Assembly (NCBI GenBank): GCA_964641775.1
Contig: CAZXLK010000032.1
Span: forward strand, 1 to 13,468
DNA from: CAIPFQ01 sp964641775
GTDB lineage: Bacteria; Chlamydiota; Chlamydiia; Chlamydiales; SM23-39
Length of the DNA stretch: 13,468 nt
Direction of reading: 5' to 3'
The translations under genes were made by a program, and so were the position numbers. The stretch's first letter is position 1. The number at the start of each line of letters is the position of its first letter. Below the pieces are notes generated by a model. It saw only the letters and a list, made by a program, of their open reading frames with translations, was not told the DNA's origin and did not search any database. Shown here piece after piece: positions 6,730 through 12,985 of the stretch.

Positions 6730-7481
6730 TGTCTAAGTTCAACGATCTACTACATCTTCGATTCAAACAAAAAACTGAAAATCCGGAAAGTAAAGTTGCG
6801 GCTCTTGTCGAGAGGGCAAATAATGGAGAGCTTTCGAGCTTTTCCGGAGTTTTTCGAGTGGCAGCCTTAAACGAAAAAGAGAAAGAGACCATTGAATTCA
6901 TTTTGAGAAATCATCGCCATGACGATCATTTTGATATTGAAGGCGATTATTCAGCTCTTTCAATAATTACATCAGAAGTAAAGGCAATTGCAAATCAAGC
7001 GGTGATCTTGCATGGAGAAAGGATCAAGCGGGCGCAAGAAATTTTACGAAAATACAAAGATGGCGCATTTACTGCATGGCTCTACGCTACGTATGGCAAT
7101 CGGCAAACGCCTTACAATTTTTTACAATACTATGAATTTTACACATCGATGCCATCTACCATGCATCCATTGATTGACCAAATGCCTCGTCAAGCAATCT
7201 ATAGCTTGGCTACTAGAGATGGCCCCATGGAGAGGAAAAAAGCTATTGTGAAAGACTATGCAGGGCAGACGAAGCAAGAGCTTTTGAAGCTGATTCGGAT
7301 AGAATTTCCTTTGGATGAAGACGATCAAAGAATGCCTCATCTGGCAGATCATGCGGTTCAATTTTTAAAAAGGGCCAAAGAAACTTTGAAAAACCCACTC
7401 TGCCAATGTAGAGAAGATGACGTCCAAAAAATCCGGCATCTGCTCTCACAGCTGACCCAACTGTTAGTAAAACGTGGATGA
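6726..7481 (+). CDS. pGP6-D family protein (chlamydial partition-associated)
   Basis: The 251-aa protein resembles the chlamydial plasmid protein pGP6-D and its chromosomal relative CT583; the core AFTAWLYATYGNRQTPYNFL (residues about 117-136), which continues into QYYEFY, is the most typical stretch. It is soluble, charged and mostly helical, with no signal peptide or membrane segment. On the chlamydial plasmid pgp5 (ParA-like) and pgp6 are neighbours and pgp6 is needed for plasmid maintenance. Here the same pair sits on what looks like chromosome, with the start ATG overlapping the parA stop (ATGA). I infer that it is the partner of this ParA, perhaps its DNA- or cargo-binding component; that is not shown by sequence. 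The start could be ATG 6726 or 6729. The last 8 nt overlap the purB start. The family is confined to Chlamydiae as far as I know. Confidence 0.85.
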   Translation: MMSKFNDLLHLRFKQKTENPESKVAALVERANNGELSSFSGVFRVAALNEKEKETIEFILRNHRHDDHFDIEGDYSALSIITSEVKAIANQAVILHGERIKRAQEILRKYKDGAFTAWLYATYGNRQTPYNFLQYYEFYTSMPSTMHPLIDQMPRQAIYSLATRDGPMERKKAIVKDYAGQTKQELLKLIRIEFPLDEDDQRMPHLADHAVQFLKRAKETLKNPLCQCREDDVQKIRHLLSQLTQLLVKRG

Positions 7482-8874
7482 ATATGTAAGCCCCTTTTCT
7501 TCGAGATATGCAAGTAAAGAGATGTCTTATCTCTTTTCTGCAAAATATAAAATCTTAACTTACAGATTGCTTTGGATCTCGCTTGCCAAAGCGCAAAAAA
7601 AACTAGGCCTTCCCATTACTTCAAAGCAAATTACCCAAATGCAAAGCCATTTGGGAAAGATCAACTGGGAAAAAGCAGCTGAATATGAAAAAAAATTCCG
7701 ACACGATGTGATGGCCCACATCCATGCTTTTGGAGATGTTTGCCCCGATGCAAAGCCAATCATCCATCTGGGAGCAACTTCTTGCTATGTGACAGATAAT
7801 GCAGATCTGATCCAATGTAAAGCGGCTTTACAATTGCTCCTATCGAAGCTCATCCATATCTTAAAGTCGCTTGGACGGTTTGCAGCAAAAGAGGCGAAAA
7901 CCCCATGCCTTAGCTATACCCATTACCAAAGCGCTCAACCAAGCACTTTGGGAAAAAGGGCCTCTTTATGGCTGCAGGATTTTCTTTTTGACGCTGAATG
8001 CTGGAAAAGAGCCATTGAGGCATTGCCATTTTTAGGAGCAAAAGGGGCAACAGGGACCCAAAGTTCATTTCTAACACTCTTCGATGGAAAAGCATCCAAA
8101 GTGGATCAGCTAGAACAACTGATCGCAAAAGATTTTGGCTTTACAAAGATTTTGCCAGTTTCTGGCCAGACCTACACAAGAAAAATTGATCTCATGCTTC
8201 TCAATAGTTTGGAGTCTTTTGCTGCAAGCGCCCATAAAATGGCAACCGACATCCGATTATCTGCCCATGATGGAGAGCTTTTTGAGTCGTTTGAAAAATC
8301 GCAAGTAGGTTCATCGGCCATGCCCTACAAAAGAAATCCGATCTATTCCGAAAGAATTTGCGGAATTGCCAGATTCGTCATTTCCTTGGCGCAAAATCCG
8401 GCCTACACTCTAGCCACTCAATGGCTGGAGAGATCATTGGATGATTCATCAAACCGCCGCCTTTCCATTTCAGAGAGTTTTTTAGGAGCCGATGCCATCC
8501 TCAATCTTTTGGCCCATCTTACATCTAAGCTTCAAGCCAACCCAAAAGTTGCAATGGAAAGACTTAAAAAAGAACTTCCTTTTCTTGTGATGGAAAACAT
8601 TTTAATGAAAGCTGTCAAAAAAGGGGCAAGCCGGCAAGATCTGCATGAAAAATTAAGGCGGATGCCGAAAAAATCGCTCAAAGATCTTGTCAAAGAAATC
8701 GCAAAAGATAAAGAGTTTCAATTGACCGAAAAAGAAATCAAGCCTTTAGTTGCCATTTCCGCTTTGATTGGAAGAGCGCCGGAGCAAGTAAGAAACTTTT
8801 TGCAACATGAGCAATATCCTTTTTTGAAAACATGCAAAATCAAAAACGTCAAATTGCCATCTGTCGATGTATAA
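7474..8874 (+). CDS. purB: Adenylosuccinate lyase, eukaryote-like type
   Basis: This 466-aa fumarase/aspartase-superfamily enzyme releases fumarate from adenylosuccinate (and SAICAR), the last step to AMP. The signature loop is SSAMPYKRNP (residues 280-289). Catalytic positions are also seen: RHDVMAH (76-82) and the base histidine H150 in YTHYQSAQ. It follows human ADSL almost colinearly by memory: SPFSSRYAS start, HLGATSCYV (98-106), GATGTQSSF (191-199), GQTYTRK (231-237), ENI.M..VKKG.SRQD.HEK near 374-393, and the GRAPEQV end. The THFQPAQ motif has Ser for Pro. The start is GTG 7474: an in-frame stop lies two codons upstream and the next ATG would remove conserved residues. It overlaps the pgp6-like gene by 8 nt and bbp7 by 43 nt. 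No other pur genes are present, so salvage (IMP to AMP with purA elsewhere) is the likely use. Confidence 0.93.
   Translation: MDEYVSPFSSRYASKEMSYLFSAKYKILTYRLLWISLAKAQKKLGLPITSKQITQMQSHLGKINWEKAAEYEKKFRHDVMAHIHAFGDVCPDAKPIIHLGATSCYVTDNADLIQCKAALQLLLSKLIHILKSLGRFAAKEAKTPCLSYTHYQSAQPSTLGKRASLWLQDFLFDAECWKRAIEALPFLGAKGATGTQSSFLTLFDGKASKVDQLEQLIAKDFGFTKILPVSGQTYTRKIDLMLLNSLESFAASAHKMATDIRLSAHDGELFESFEKSQVGSSAMPYKRNPIYSERICGIARFVISLAQNPAYTLATQWLERSLDDSSNRRLSISESFLGADAILNLLAHLTSKLQANPKVAMERLKKELPFLVMENILMKAVKKGASRQDLHEKLRRMPKKSLKDLVKEIAKDKEFQLTEKEIKPLVAISALIGRAPEQVRNFLQHEQYPFLKTCKIKNVKLPSVDV
7816..7832. repeat. 17-bp palindrome TGTAAAGC-G-GCTTTACA (copy 2, inside purB)
   Basis: This is the same core as copy 1, extended by one more identical base on the left. 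It lies 335 nt after the pgp6-like stop, within purB codons 115-120 or so (CKAAL with flanking glutamines). The site is kept in coding sequence, so it is not simply a promoter element here. Confidence 0.85.
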
Positions 8875-10067
8875 TCTTATTTTTTGTAACTCATGCATTT
8901 TCTTCTTGTTGGATCGAGGCAGATTATTGCATTTGGACCATCCAAAAAAATCCTGTTGATCTTCCTCTTTTAACGAAAGCCTCTTTTGCAGATCCCATTC
9001 CGGGGGCAATTGGTGAGCCCGGAACAGTTGTTCTTCTTGGAGATGAGGATATTTCAATGCCTTGGTTGAATGGATTTCAAATTGGGGCGGGAGTGGGAAT
9101 GTTAGAGGGAAATTATTTTTATTTTCCTCATGTGAGTAAGTCGCGAAAGTTCTTCACAACAGGTGAGCCGGGAGGGGAAAATTTAGCAGTCCCATTTTAC
9201 GATGTAACAGGCGTTTGTGGTTTGGGGGGAGTGCCTGGAGAAACAGTCTATGTTTTGCCGGGTCCGATATTTAAAGAACCCGGTGACAGGGCAGTTTTTG
9301 CGCTTCACATCACAAGCCGTTTTCAAGGAGCGGAACTTTTCACAAACTACAGAATCCAAACAACTCGAAGAATAGCGCTTGATTCTCTTTTTGGGATTGC
9401 CTGGTTCGAATTGAAAGAAGCCATTCGCTATAACGGAACCACTGTCACAGTACCCGATTATCCGGGGGCCTTTGAAATGACTTCTTTTACCGATCGGTTT
9501 AATACAAAAAATGATTTTTTTGGGGCAGAGCTAGGCTTAAAGGCTCGCATTTGGGCAACAAGAAAATGGGATTTTGAGGGAACTTTTAAGGGAATGCTAG
9601 GGGGTACTCTGGAAAGGATCAAAATTGATGGCACCATCCAAACAGGAAGCGGTACTCTCTGGTTTATCACAGCCGGAACTGCAAATGATGTTTTAAAAGG
9701 GGGAATTTTTTCTCAGCCCTCCAACATTGGAAACCATCATCATTTCTCTTTTGCCGGAGCATTGGGTTTAAAAATCGCAAGCAACTACCATTTCAATCCT
9801 AGCTTTACATTGGATCTCGCTTATTCATTACTGTGGCTTAGCCAAGTCATCAGACCGGGAAATGAAATGGATCACAAAATCAACAGTACAACAACTTCTT
9901 TAGCTGATGCATCAAGAGCAACAGTTGGAACAGGACCCGGCCCAATTGCTTTCCCTAATCCGGGGCCTGCCCCAACGCCAAGAGGGCCAAACAGACCCAA
10001 AGTCAAATTCAAAGGGCGCTCATTTTGGGCTCAAGGTTTCAATTTGGGCCTCAGATATAACTTTTAA
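8832..10067 (+). CDS. BBP7-type outer-membrane beta-barrel protein
   Basis: This 411-aa protein has an N-terminal signal sequence (QKRQIAICRCIILFFVTHAFSS). It ends in FWAQGFNLGLRYNF with terminal phenylalanine. The end, together with LLWLSQVIRPGNEMDHKIN (residues 333-351), is the pattern of the BBP7 porin family ('LLW...V.RPG.Q.D..IN' and 'FWAQG.N.GL..RF'), common in planctomycetes and present in chlamydiae. Other barrel features are GFQIGAGVGMLEGNYFYFP and FFGAELGLKARIWATRKWDF. A Pro/Gly-rich insert at about 365-394 between the last strands probably forms a surface loop. The ATG lies inside the end of purB (43-nt overlap, no Shine-Dalgarno); no later start keeps the signal peptide. A cysteine at the end of the hydrophobic region (FSSC) is a poor lipobox, so signal peptidase I is more likely. 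The 3' end overlaps dapA. Surface porin or structural role inferred. Confidence 0.82.
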   Translation: MQNQKRQIAICRCIILFFVTHAFSSCWIEADYCIWTIQKNPVDLPLLTKASFADPIPGAIGEPGTVVLLGDEDISMPWLNGFQIGAGVGMLEGNYFYFPHVSKSRKFFTTGEPGGENLAVPFYDVTGVCGLGGVPGETVYVLPGPIFKEPGDRAVFALHITSRFQGAELFTNYRIQTTRRIALDSLFGIAWFELKEAIRYNGTTVTVPDYPGAFEMTSFTDRFNTKNDFFGAELGLKARIWATRKWDFEGTFKGMLGGTLERIKIDGTIQTGSGTLWFITAGTANDVLKGGIFSQPSNIGNHHHFSFAGALGLKIASNYHFNPSFTLDLAYSLLWLSQVIRPGNEMDHKINSTTTSLADASRATVGTGPGPIAFPNPGPAPTPRGPNRPKVKFKGRSFWAQGFNLGLRYNF

Positions 10068-10886
10068 TATTCGATCTTGCGTTTCTATTCTTGGCATGAT
10101 GAGGGGAAGGCGAAGATAGGGCTTGCATAGGCCAAGTTGGGACATGGCAAACTTGACACCTTGGGGATTGGTTTCTAAAAATAATGCCTTGATGATTGGC
10201 ATTAGCTCGTTATGGATTGTTTCATCCTGAGAAGAAATGAGTGCTTTCCATTTTCCGGGAAAAAGATTCCCGATCACTGATATTGCACCGGCTGCACCCA
10301 TTTTCATCGTTGCATAGGTTAAGTCATCATCACCTGAAAATATGGAGATGGGGCAGGCCTCTTTGATGCTCCGGATCAAGTGAAGATCTGCGGTCGAGTC
10401 CTTATATCCATAGATCCCGGGGATTTGTGCAATTTGTACAATTGTAGCAAGCTCTAGCTTTACACCGACCCTAGCGGGATTATTATAGACTATCACTGGG
10501 AGCCCGACCTTTGCAATTTCTTCATAATGGTAGATGCACCCTTGCTGGGTGGGTTTGTTATAATAAGGAGTAACAGCTAGACAGCCTTGAGCGCCCAGTT
10601 TGAGCATAGCTTCTGTTAATTGGACGCTCTCTCGGGTTGAGGCAGAGCCGGTATTGGCAATAATGGGGAGCTTTTTTTGGGTAACATCGATAGCAAATGA
10701 AAGGATCTTTTTTTTCTCCGATGTAGAAAGATTGATCCCTTCTCCCGTTGTGCCAAAAGAGACAATCCCATCAGTCCCTTCTTCGATGTGCCAAAGAAGG
10801 AGTTTTTCCAAAGATTTCCAATCGATATTTCCTTTTGCATCAAAAGGAGTAATGAGGGCAACAATGGAGCCTTGCATGACAAACAT
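10020..10886 (-). CDS. dapA: 4-hydroxy-tetrahydrodipicolinate synthase
   Basis: This enzyme condenses pyruvate with aspartate semialdehyde at the entry to the diaminopimelate/lysine pathway; diaminopimelate also feeds peptidoglycan synthesis. The 288-aa TIM barrel shows the Schiff-base lysine K162 in GYKDSTADL, the proton-relay residues T47 (GTTGEG, 45-50), Y108 and Y134, and carboxylate-binding R139 in NNPARVG, each one position after E. coli numbering. The common NVPSRTG motif is NNPARVG here. Start: ATG 10886 (MFVMQGSIVAL) or the ATG at 10877; E. coli DapA begins MFTGSIVA, so both are plausible and neither has a clear ribosome site. It lies 20 nt downstream of the 127-aa gene on the same strand, probably co-transcribed. 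The last 48 nt lie opposite the end of bbp7. Identification is certain. Confidence 0.97.
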   Translation of the reverse strand: MFVMQGSIVALITPFDAKGNIDWKSLEKLLLWHIEEGTDGIVSFGTTGEGINLSTSEKKKILSFAIDVTQKKLPIIANTGSASTRESVQLTEAMLKLGAQGCLAVTPYYNKPTQQGCIYHYEEIAKVGLPVIVYNNPARVGVKLELATIVQIAQIPGIYGYKDSTADLHLIRSIKEACPISIFSGDDDLTYATMKMGAAGAISVIGNLFPGKWKALISSQDETIHNELMPIIKALFLETNPQGVKFAMSQLGLCKPYLRLPLIMPRIETQDRILKVISEAQIETLSPK

Positions 10887-10906
10887 TGTTAGAAAAAAGG
10901 AGATCT

Positions 10907-11290
10907 TTAGTCAAGAAGGTCCATAGCTTCTTTATATTTTTCTTCGAGGGCGATTTCGTAGAGCATCCGATGGCACCTTTTGGCAAGCCGGAGGAAATCA
11001 ATGATGTCTTGGCGGCTCGATCCATCCAGGCTCCAGCGAAAAGGAATTTCTTGAACAAGGATGACCTCTTGCTCACCTTCAAGATGAAAACTCGTTGCAT
11101 GGGGCTTGAATGTACGTCCCGCTCTTTTCTGAACATATTCTTTTACAACGGAAGGAAGGCTCTTTGGAGAGCTATAGATAGGAACAGTTAATATAAAAAT
11201 TTTTTTATTTAGATCGAAATCCACTTGGATCTGACTTTCTTTAGGAGTCGATATAAATTGTTCTAGAATTTGTTTCATTTCTTCTGACAT
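10907..11290 (-). CDS. Conserved-looking hypothetical protein, 127 aa
   Basis: I do not recognise this family. The protein is soluble, without signal peptide or membrane segment. The N-terminal two thirds look strand-rich (SQIQVDFDLNKKIFILTVPI near residue 19, EQEVILVQEIPFRWSL near 73). The C-terminal third is helical and charged (RQDIIDFLRLAKRCHRMLYE, then ALEEKYKEAMDLLD). An alpha/beta sandwich with closing helix vaguely recalls small type III secretion chaperones and YbjN-like proteins, but no motif supports either. It sits between rsm22-like and dapA on the same strand, 44 nt after the former and 20 nt before the latter. A palindrome lies 32 nt upstream of the ATG. The start may be ATG 11290 or the fifth codon (MKQIL), which has an AGAAG just before it. 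It is probably a real gene given its place in a packed run. Confidence 0.7.
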   Translation of the reverse strand: MSEEMKQILEQFISTPKESQIQVDFDLNKKIFILTVPIYSSPKSLPSVVKEYVQKRAGRTFKPHATSFHLEGEQEVILVQEIPFRWSLDGSSRQDIIDFLRLAKRCHRMLYEIALEEKYKEAMDLLD

Positions 11291-11322
11291 TGCATCATTA
11301 GAATAGCAGGGGGATCCTTAAA

Positions 11323-11339
11323 TGTAAAGCCGCTTTACA
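11323..11339. repeat. 17-bp palindrome TGTAAAGC-C-GCTTTACA (copy 3)
   Basis: The core is identical to copies 1 and 2 except that the central base reads C, i.e. G on the other strand. On the minus strand it contains the TAA stop of the rsm22-like gene (11337-11335) and ends 32 nt before the ATG of the 127-aa gene, a position like that of copy 1 before thrS. No T-tract follows on the minus strand, so it is not a standard terminator. Confidence 0.85.
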
Positions 11340-12237
11340 CTTCGAAGGAATCGCCCCAAGAGGCATCTTTAGCCATCTTATATAATTTTTTATTACTACG
11401 TCCGATGGCCATATCCGTTGATGTCCCGTCAGCTTTACAAAGAGAAAGCCGGACATGCCCACTATGTTTCTCCGGTCTTCTCAAAATGCGGGAAAAGGCC
11501 GGCTTTACAATCGGGTGCTTGGAGGCAATGAGGTAAGAAAATTTTTCATCTTCATAGCCTAAAGAGCCCCCTTTCAAATACCGATGGAGAGGGTCCCTCG
11601 AAACCCGGGCAGAAAAATGGCACCAATCATTTGCCTTGAGCGGACATTTCAAAGCGTGGGGACATGGGGCAATGAGATGTCCTCCCGAAGAAAGGATTTG
11701 ATCTCGGGCATCTCTGATCACAGAAAAGCCTTTTGGAGTGCCGGGCTCAATCAAGACAAGATAAGGAATTTCAGCCTTGAACCAATGTTCTATGGCAGTT
11801 GAGGGATTTCTTAATTCACCTAAAGAATAAGAAAAGATGGCGCAATCGGCTATTGGAAGCTCCATGATGGGCAAACAACCTTTAATCCAGGAAAACCGAT
11901 CTCCAAAAAGCTTTTTCCCAAGCTCTATGGCCTTATGCTCTTTTTCAATCAATGTAAAGCTAGAGCTTTCCGGAAAAAGAGTCATAGCAGCCCAGCTTGC
12001 AGTTCCGGGGCCCGCTCCCAGATCTAGCCACGATTTTGGTGCGACGGGTAGCTCTTTAAGCACTTTGCAAACCACTTCGAAAATCGCAGGCATTCTGACT
12101 GCAATGTAAGCAAGACATCCCAAATCATGATCAAAAATGGAAGAGGAGCCAAGTCCCTTTGCATAGGTTTGGCTTAAATACTCACTTGCTTTCTTCAAAG
12201 AGGAAGGCGCTACGCCCTCAAGATATTTTCCAATCAA
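11335..12237 (-). CDS. Rsm22/METTL17-family putative ribosomal RNA methyltransferase
   Basis: This 300-aa SAM-binding protein of the Rsm22 family is the group that includes mitochondrial METTL17, an assembly factor of the small ribosomal subunit. SAM motif I is LDLGAGPGT (71-79), and LIEPGTPKGF (162-171) is typical of the family. A cysteine set follows: C192 and C198 in PCPHALKCPL, C206 in DWCHFSARVSR, and C267 in HVRLSLC. The 6-8-61 spacing closely parallels the four Fe-S ligands reported for METTL17 (spacing 6-8-57 as I recall), so a 4Fe-4S cluster is likely. The start is TTG 12237, the first possible start after an in-frame stop, and it overlaps ung by 20 nt. Three TGTAAAGC octamers lie inside the gene and a palindrome covers its stop. 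Its methylation activity is unproven for the whole family. Confidence 0.88.
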   Translation of the reverse strand: MIGKYLEGVAPSSLKKASEYLSQTYAKGLGSSSIFDHDLGCLAYIAVRMPAIFEVVCKVLKELPVAPKSWLDLGAGPGTASWAAMTLFPESSSFTLIEKEHKAIELGKKLFGDRFSWIKGCLPIMELPIADCAIFSYSLGELRNPSTAIEHWFKAEIPYLVLIEPGTPKGFSVIRDARDQILSSGGHLIAPCPHALKCPLKANDWCHFSARVSRDPLHRYLKGGSLGYEDEKFSYLIASKHPIVKPAFSRILRRPEKHSGHVRLSLCKADGTSTDMAIGRSNKKLYKMAKDASWGDSFEV

Positions 12238-12919
12238 TGGGGGGCTGACCTAATTTGTGTAAAAATTCGTTGGTTTTGGAAAAATGGCGGCAGCCAAAAA
12301 AGCCCGAATGGGCTGAAAGTGGAGATGGGTGAGCAGCAGTTAAAACAAGATGGCAGCTCTCTTTGCAAGCATCGATATGCTGATACTTATCTTGAGCCGA
12401 TTTTCCCCAGAGCATAAAAACAATAGGGTCTTTCTTTTCACACAAAAGTTGAACGACCCGGTCTGTAAAAATCTCCCAGCCTTTGCCGTGATGCGATTTG
12501 GGCTCATTTGCCCGGACCGTCAAGGTTGCATTTAATAGAAATACTCCCTGTTTGGCCCAATCAATCAGGCACCCGTGAGAAGGTGCGGGAACATGTAAAT
12601 CTTCTTTCAATTCCTTAAAAATATTTTGTAGAGAGGGTGGAAGGGGAATGCCATTGGGTACGCTAAAAGAAAGGCCGTGCGCTTGTCCGAGCCCGTGGTA
12701 GGGGTCTTGGCCAATGACTACAACCCGAACCTTATCAAATGGGGTCTGGCAAAAGGCATTGAAAACAAGATCAAAAGGTGGGTAAACAACTGCCCCGTTT
12801 GCGATTTCTTTGGCTAAAAAGGCTTCCAATTGCAGCATGTAAGGCTTTTCAAATTCCGAGCCTAATTTTTTGAGCCAAGAGGCCTCCATGTAAGCAATTT
12901 TTTCTTGGGCAAACGTCAT
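12218..12919 (-). CDS. ung: Uracil-DNA glycosylase
   Basis: This enzyme removes uracil from DNA as the first step of base-excision repair. The 233-aa protein is of normal family-1 length. Both signature motifs are intact: water-activating GQDPYHG (70-76, catalytic D72) and the minor-groove loop HPSPLSAH (197-204, H197). Other conserved pieces are GVFLLNATLTVR (125-136, uracil-pocket N130), SHHGKGWEIFTD (142-153) and VFMLWG (167-172). The ATG at 12919 is taken; the next in-frame ATG is codon 11 (MEASWLKKLG), and SW..LG..FEKPY is where family similarity begins, so the shorter start is possible. The upstream AGGA is only 2 nt from the first ATG. The 3' end overlaps the rsm22-like TTG start by 20 nt, so the two are coupled. 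Identification is certain. Confidence 0.97.
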   Translation of the reverse strand: MTFAQEKIAYMEASWLKKLGSEFEKPYMLQLEAFLAKEIANGAVVYPPFDLVFNAFCQTPFDKVRVVVIGQDPYHGLGQAHGLSFSVPNGIPLPPSLQNIFKELKEDLHVPAPSHGCLIDWAKQGVFLLNATLTVRANEPKSHHGKGWEIFTDRVVQLLCEKKDPIVFMLWGKSAQDKYQHIDACKESCHLVLTAAHPSPLSAHSGFFGCRHFSKTNEFLHKLGQPPIDWKIS

Positions 12920-12929
12920 ATTCCTAAGT

Positions 12930-12958
12930 ATTTTACCTCATTGACTGAAAAGACTAAA
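12930..12958 (-). promoter_or_regulatory. Weak candidate ung promoter
   Basis: On the minus strand TTTAGT (12958-12953) and TAAAAT (12935-12930) are spaced by 17 nt. The -10 box matches TATAAT at five of six positions, the -35 box only at three. It lies 10 nt before the annotated ung ATG, which would leave an almost leaderless message; the second ATG would then have a normal leader. Confidence 0.25.
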
Positions 12959-12985
12959 GAGTTTTAAAATTTCATCTTTTCCATG

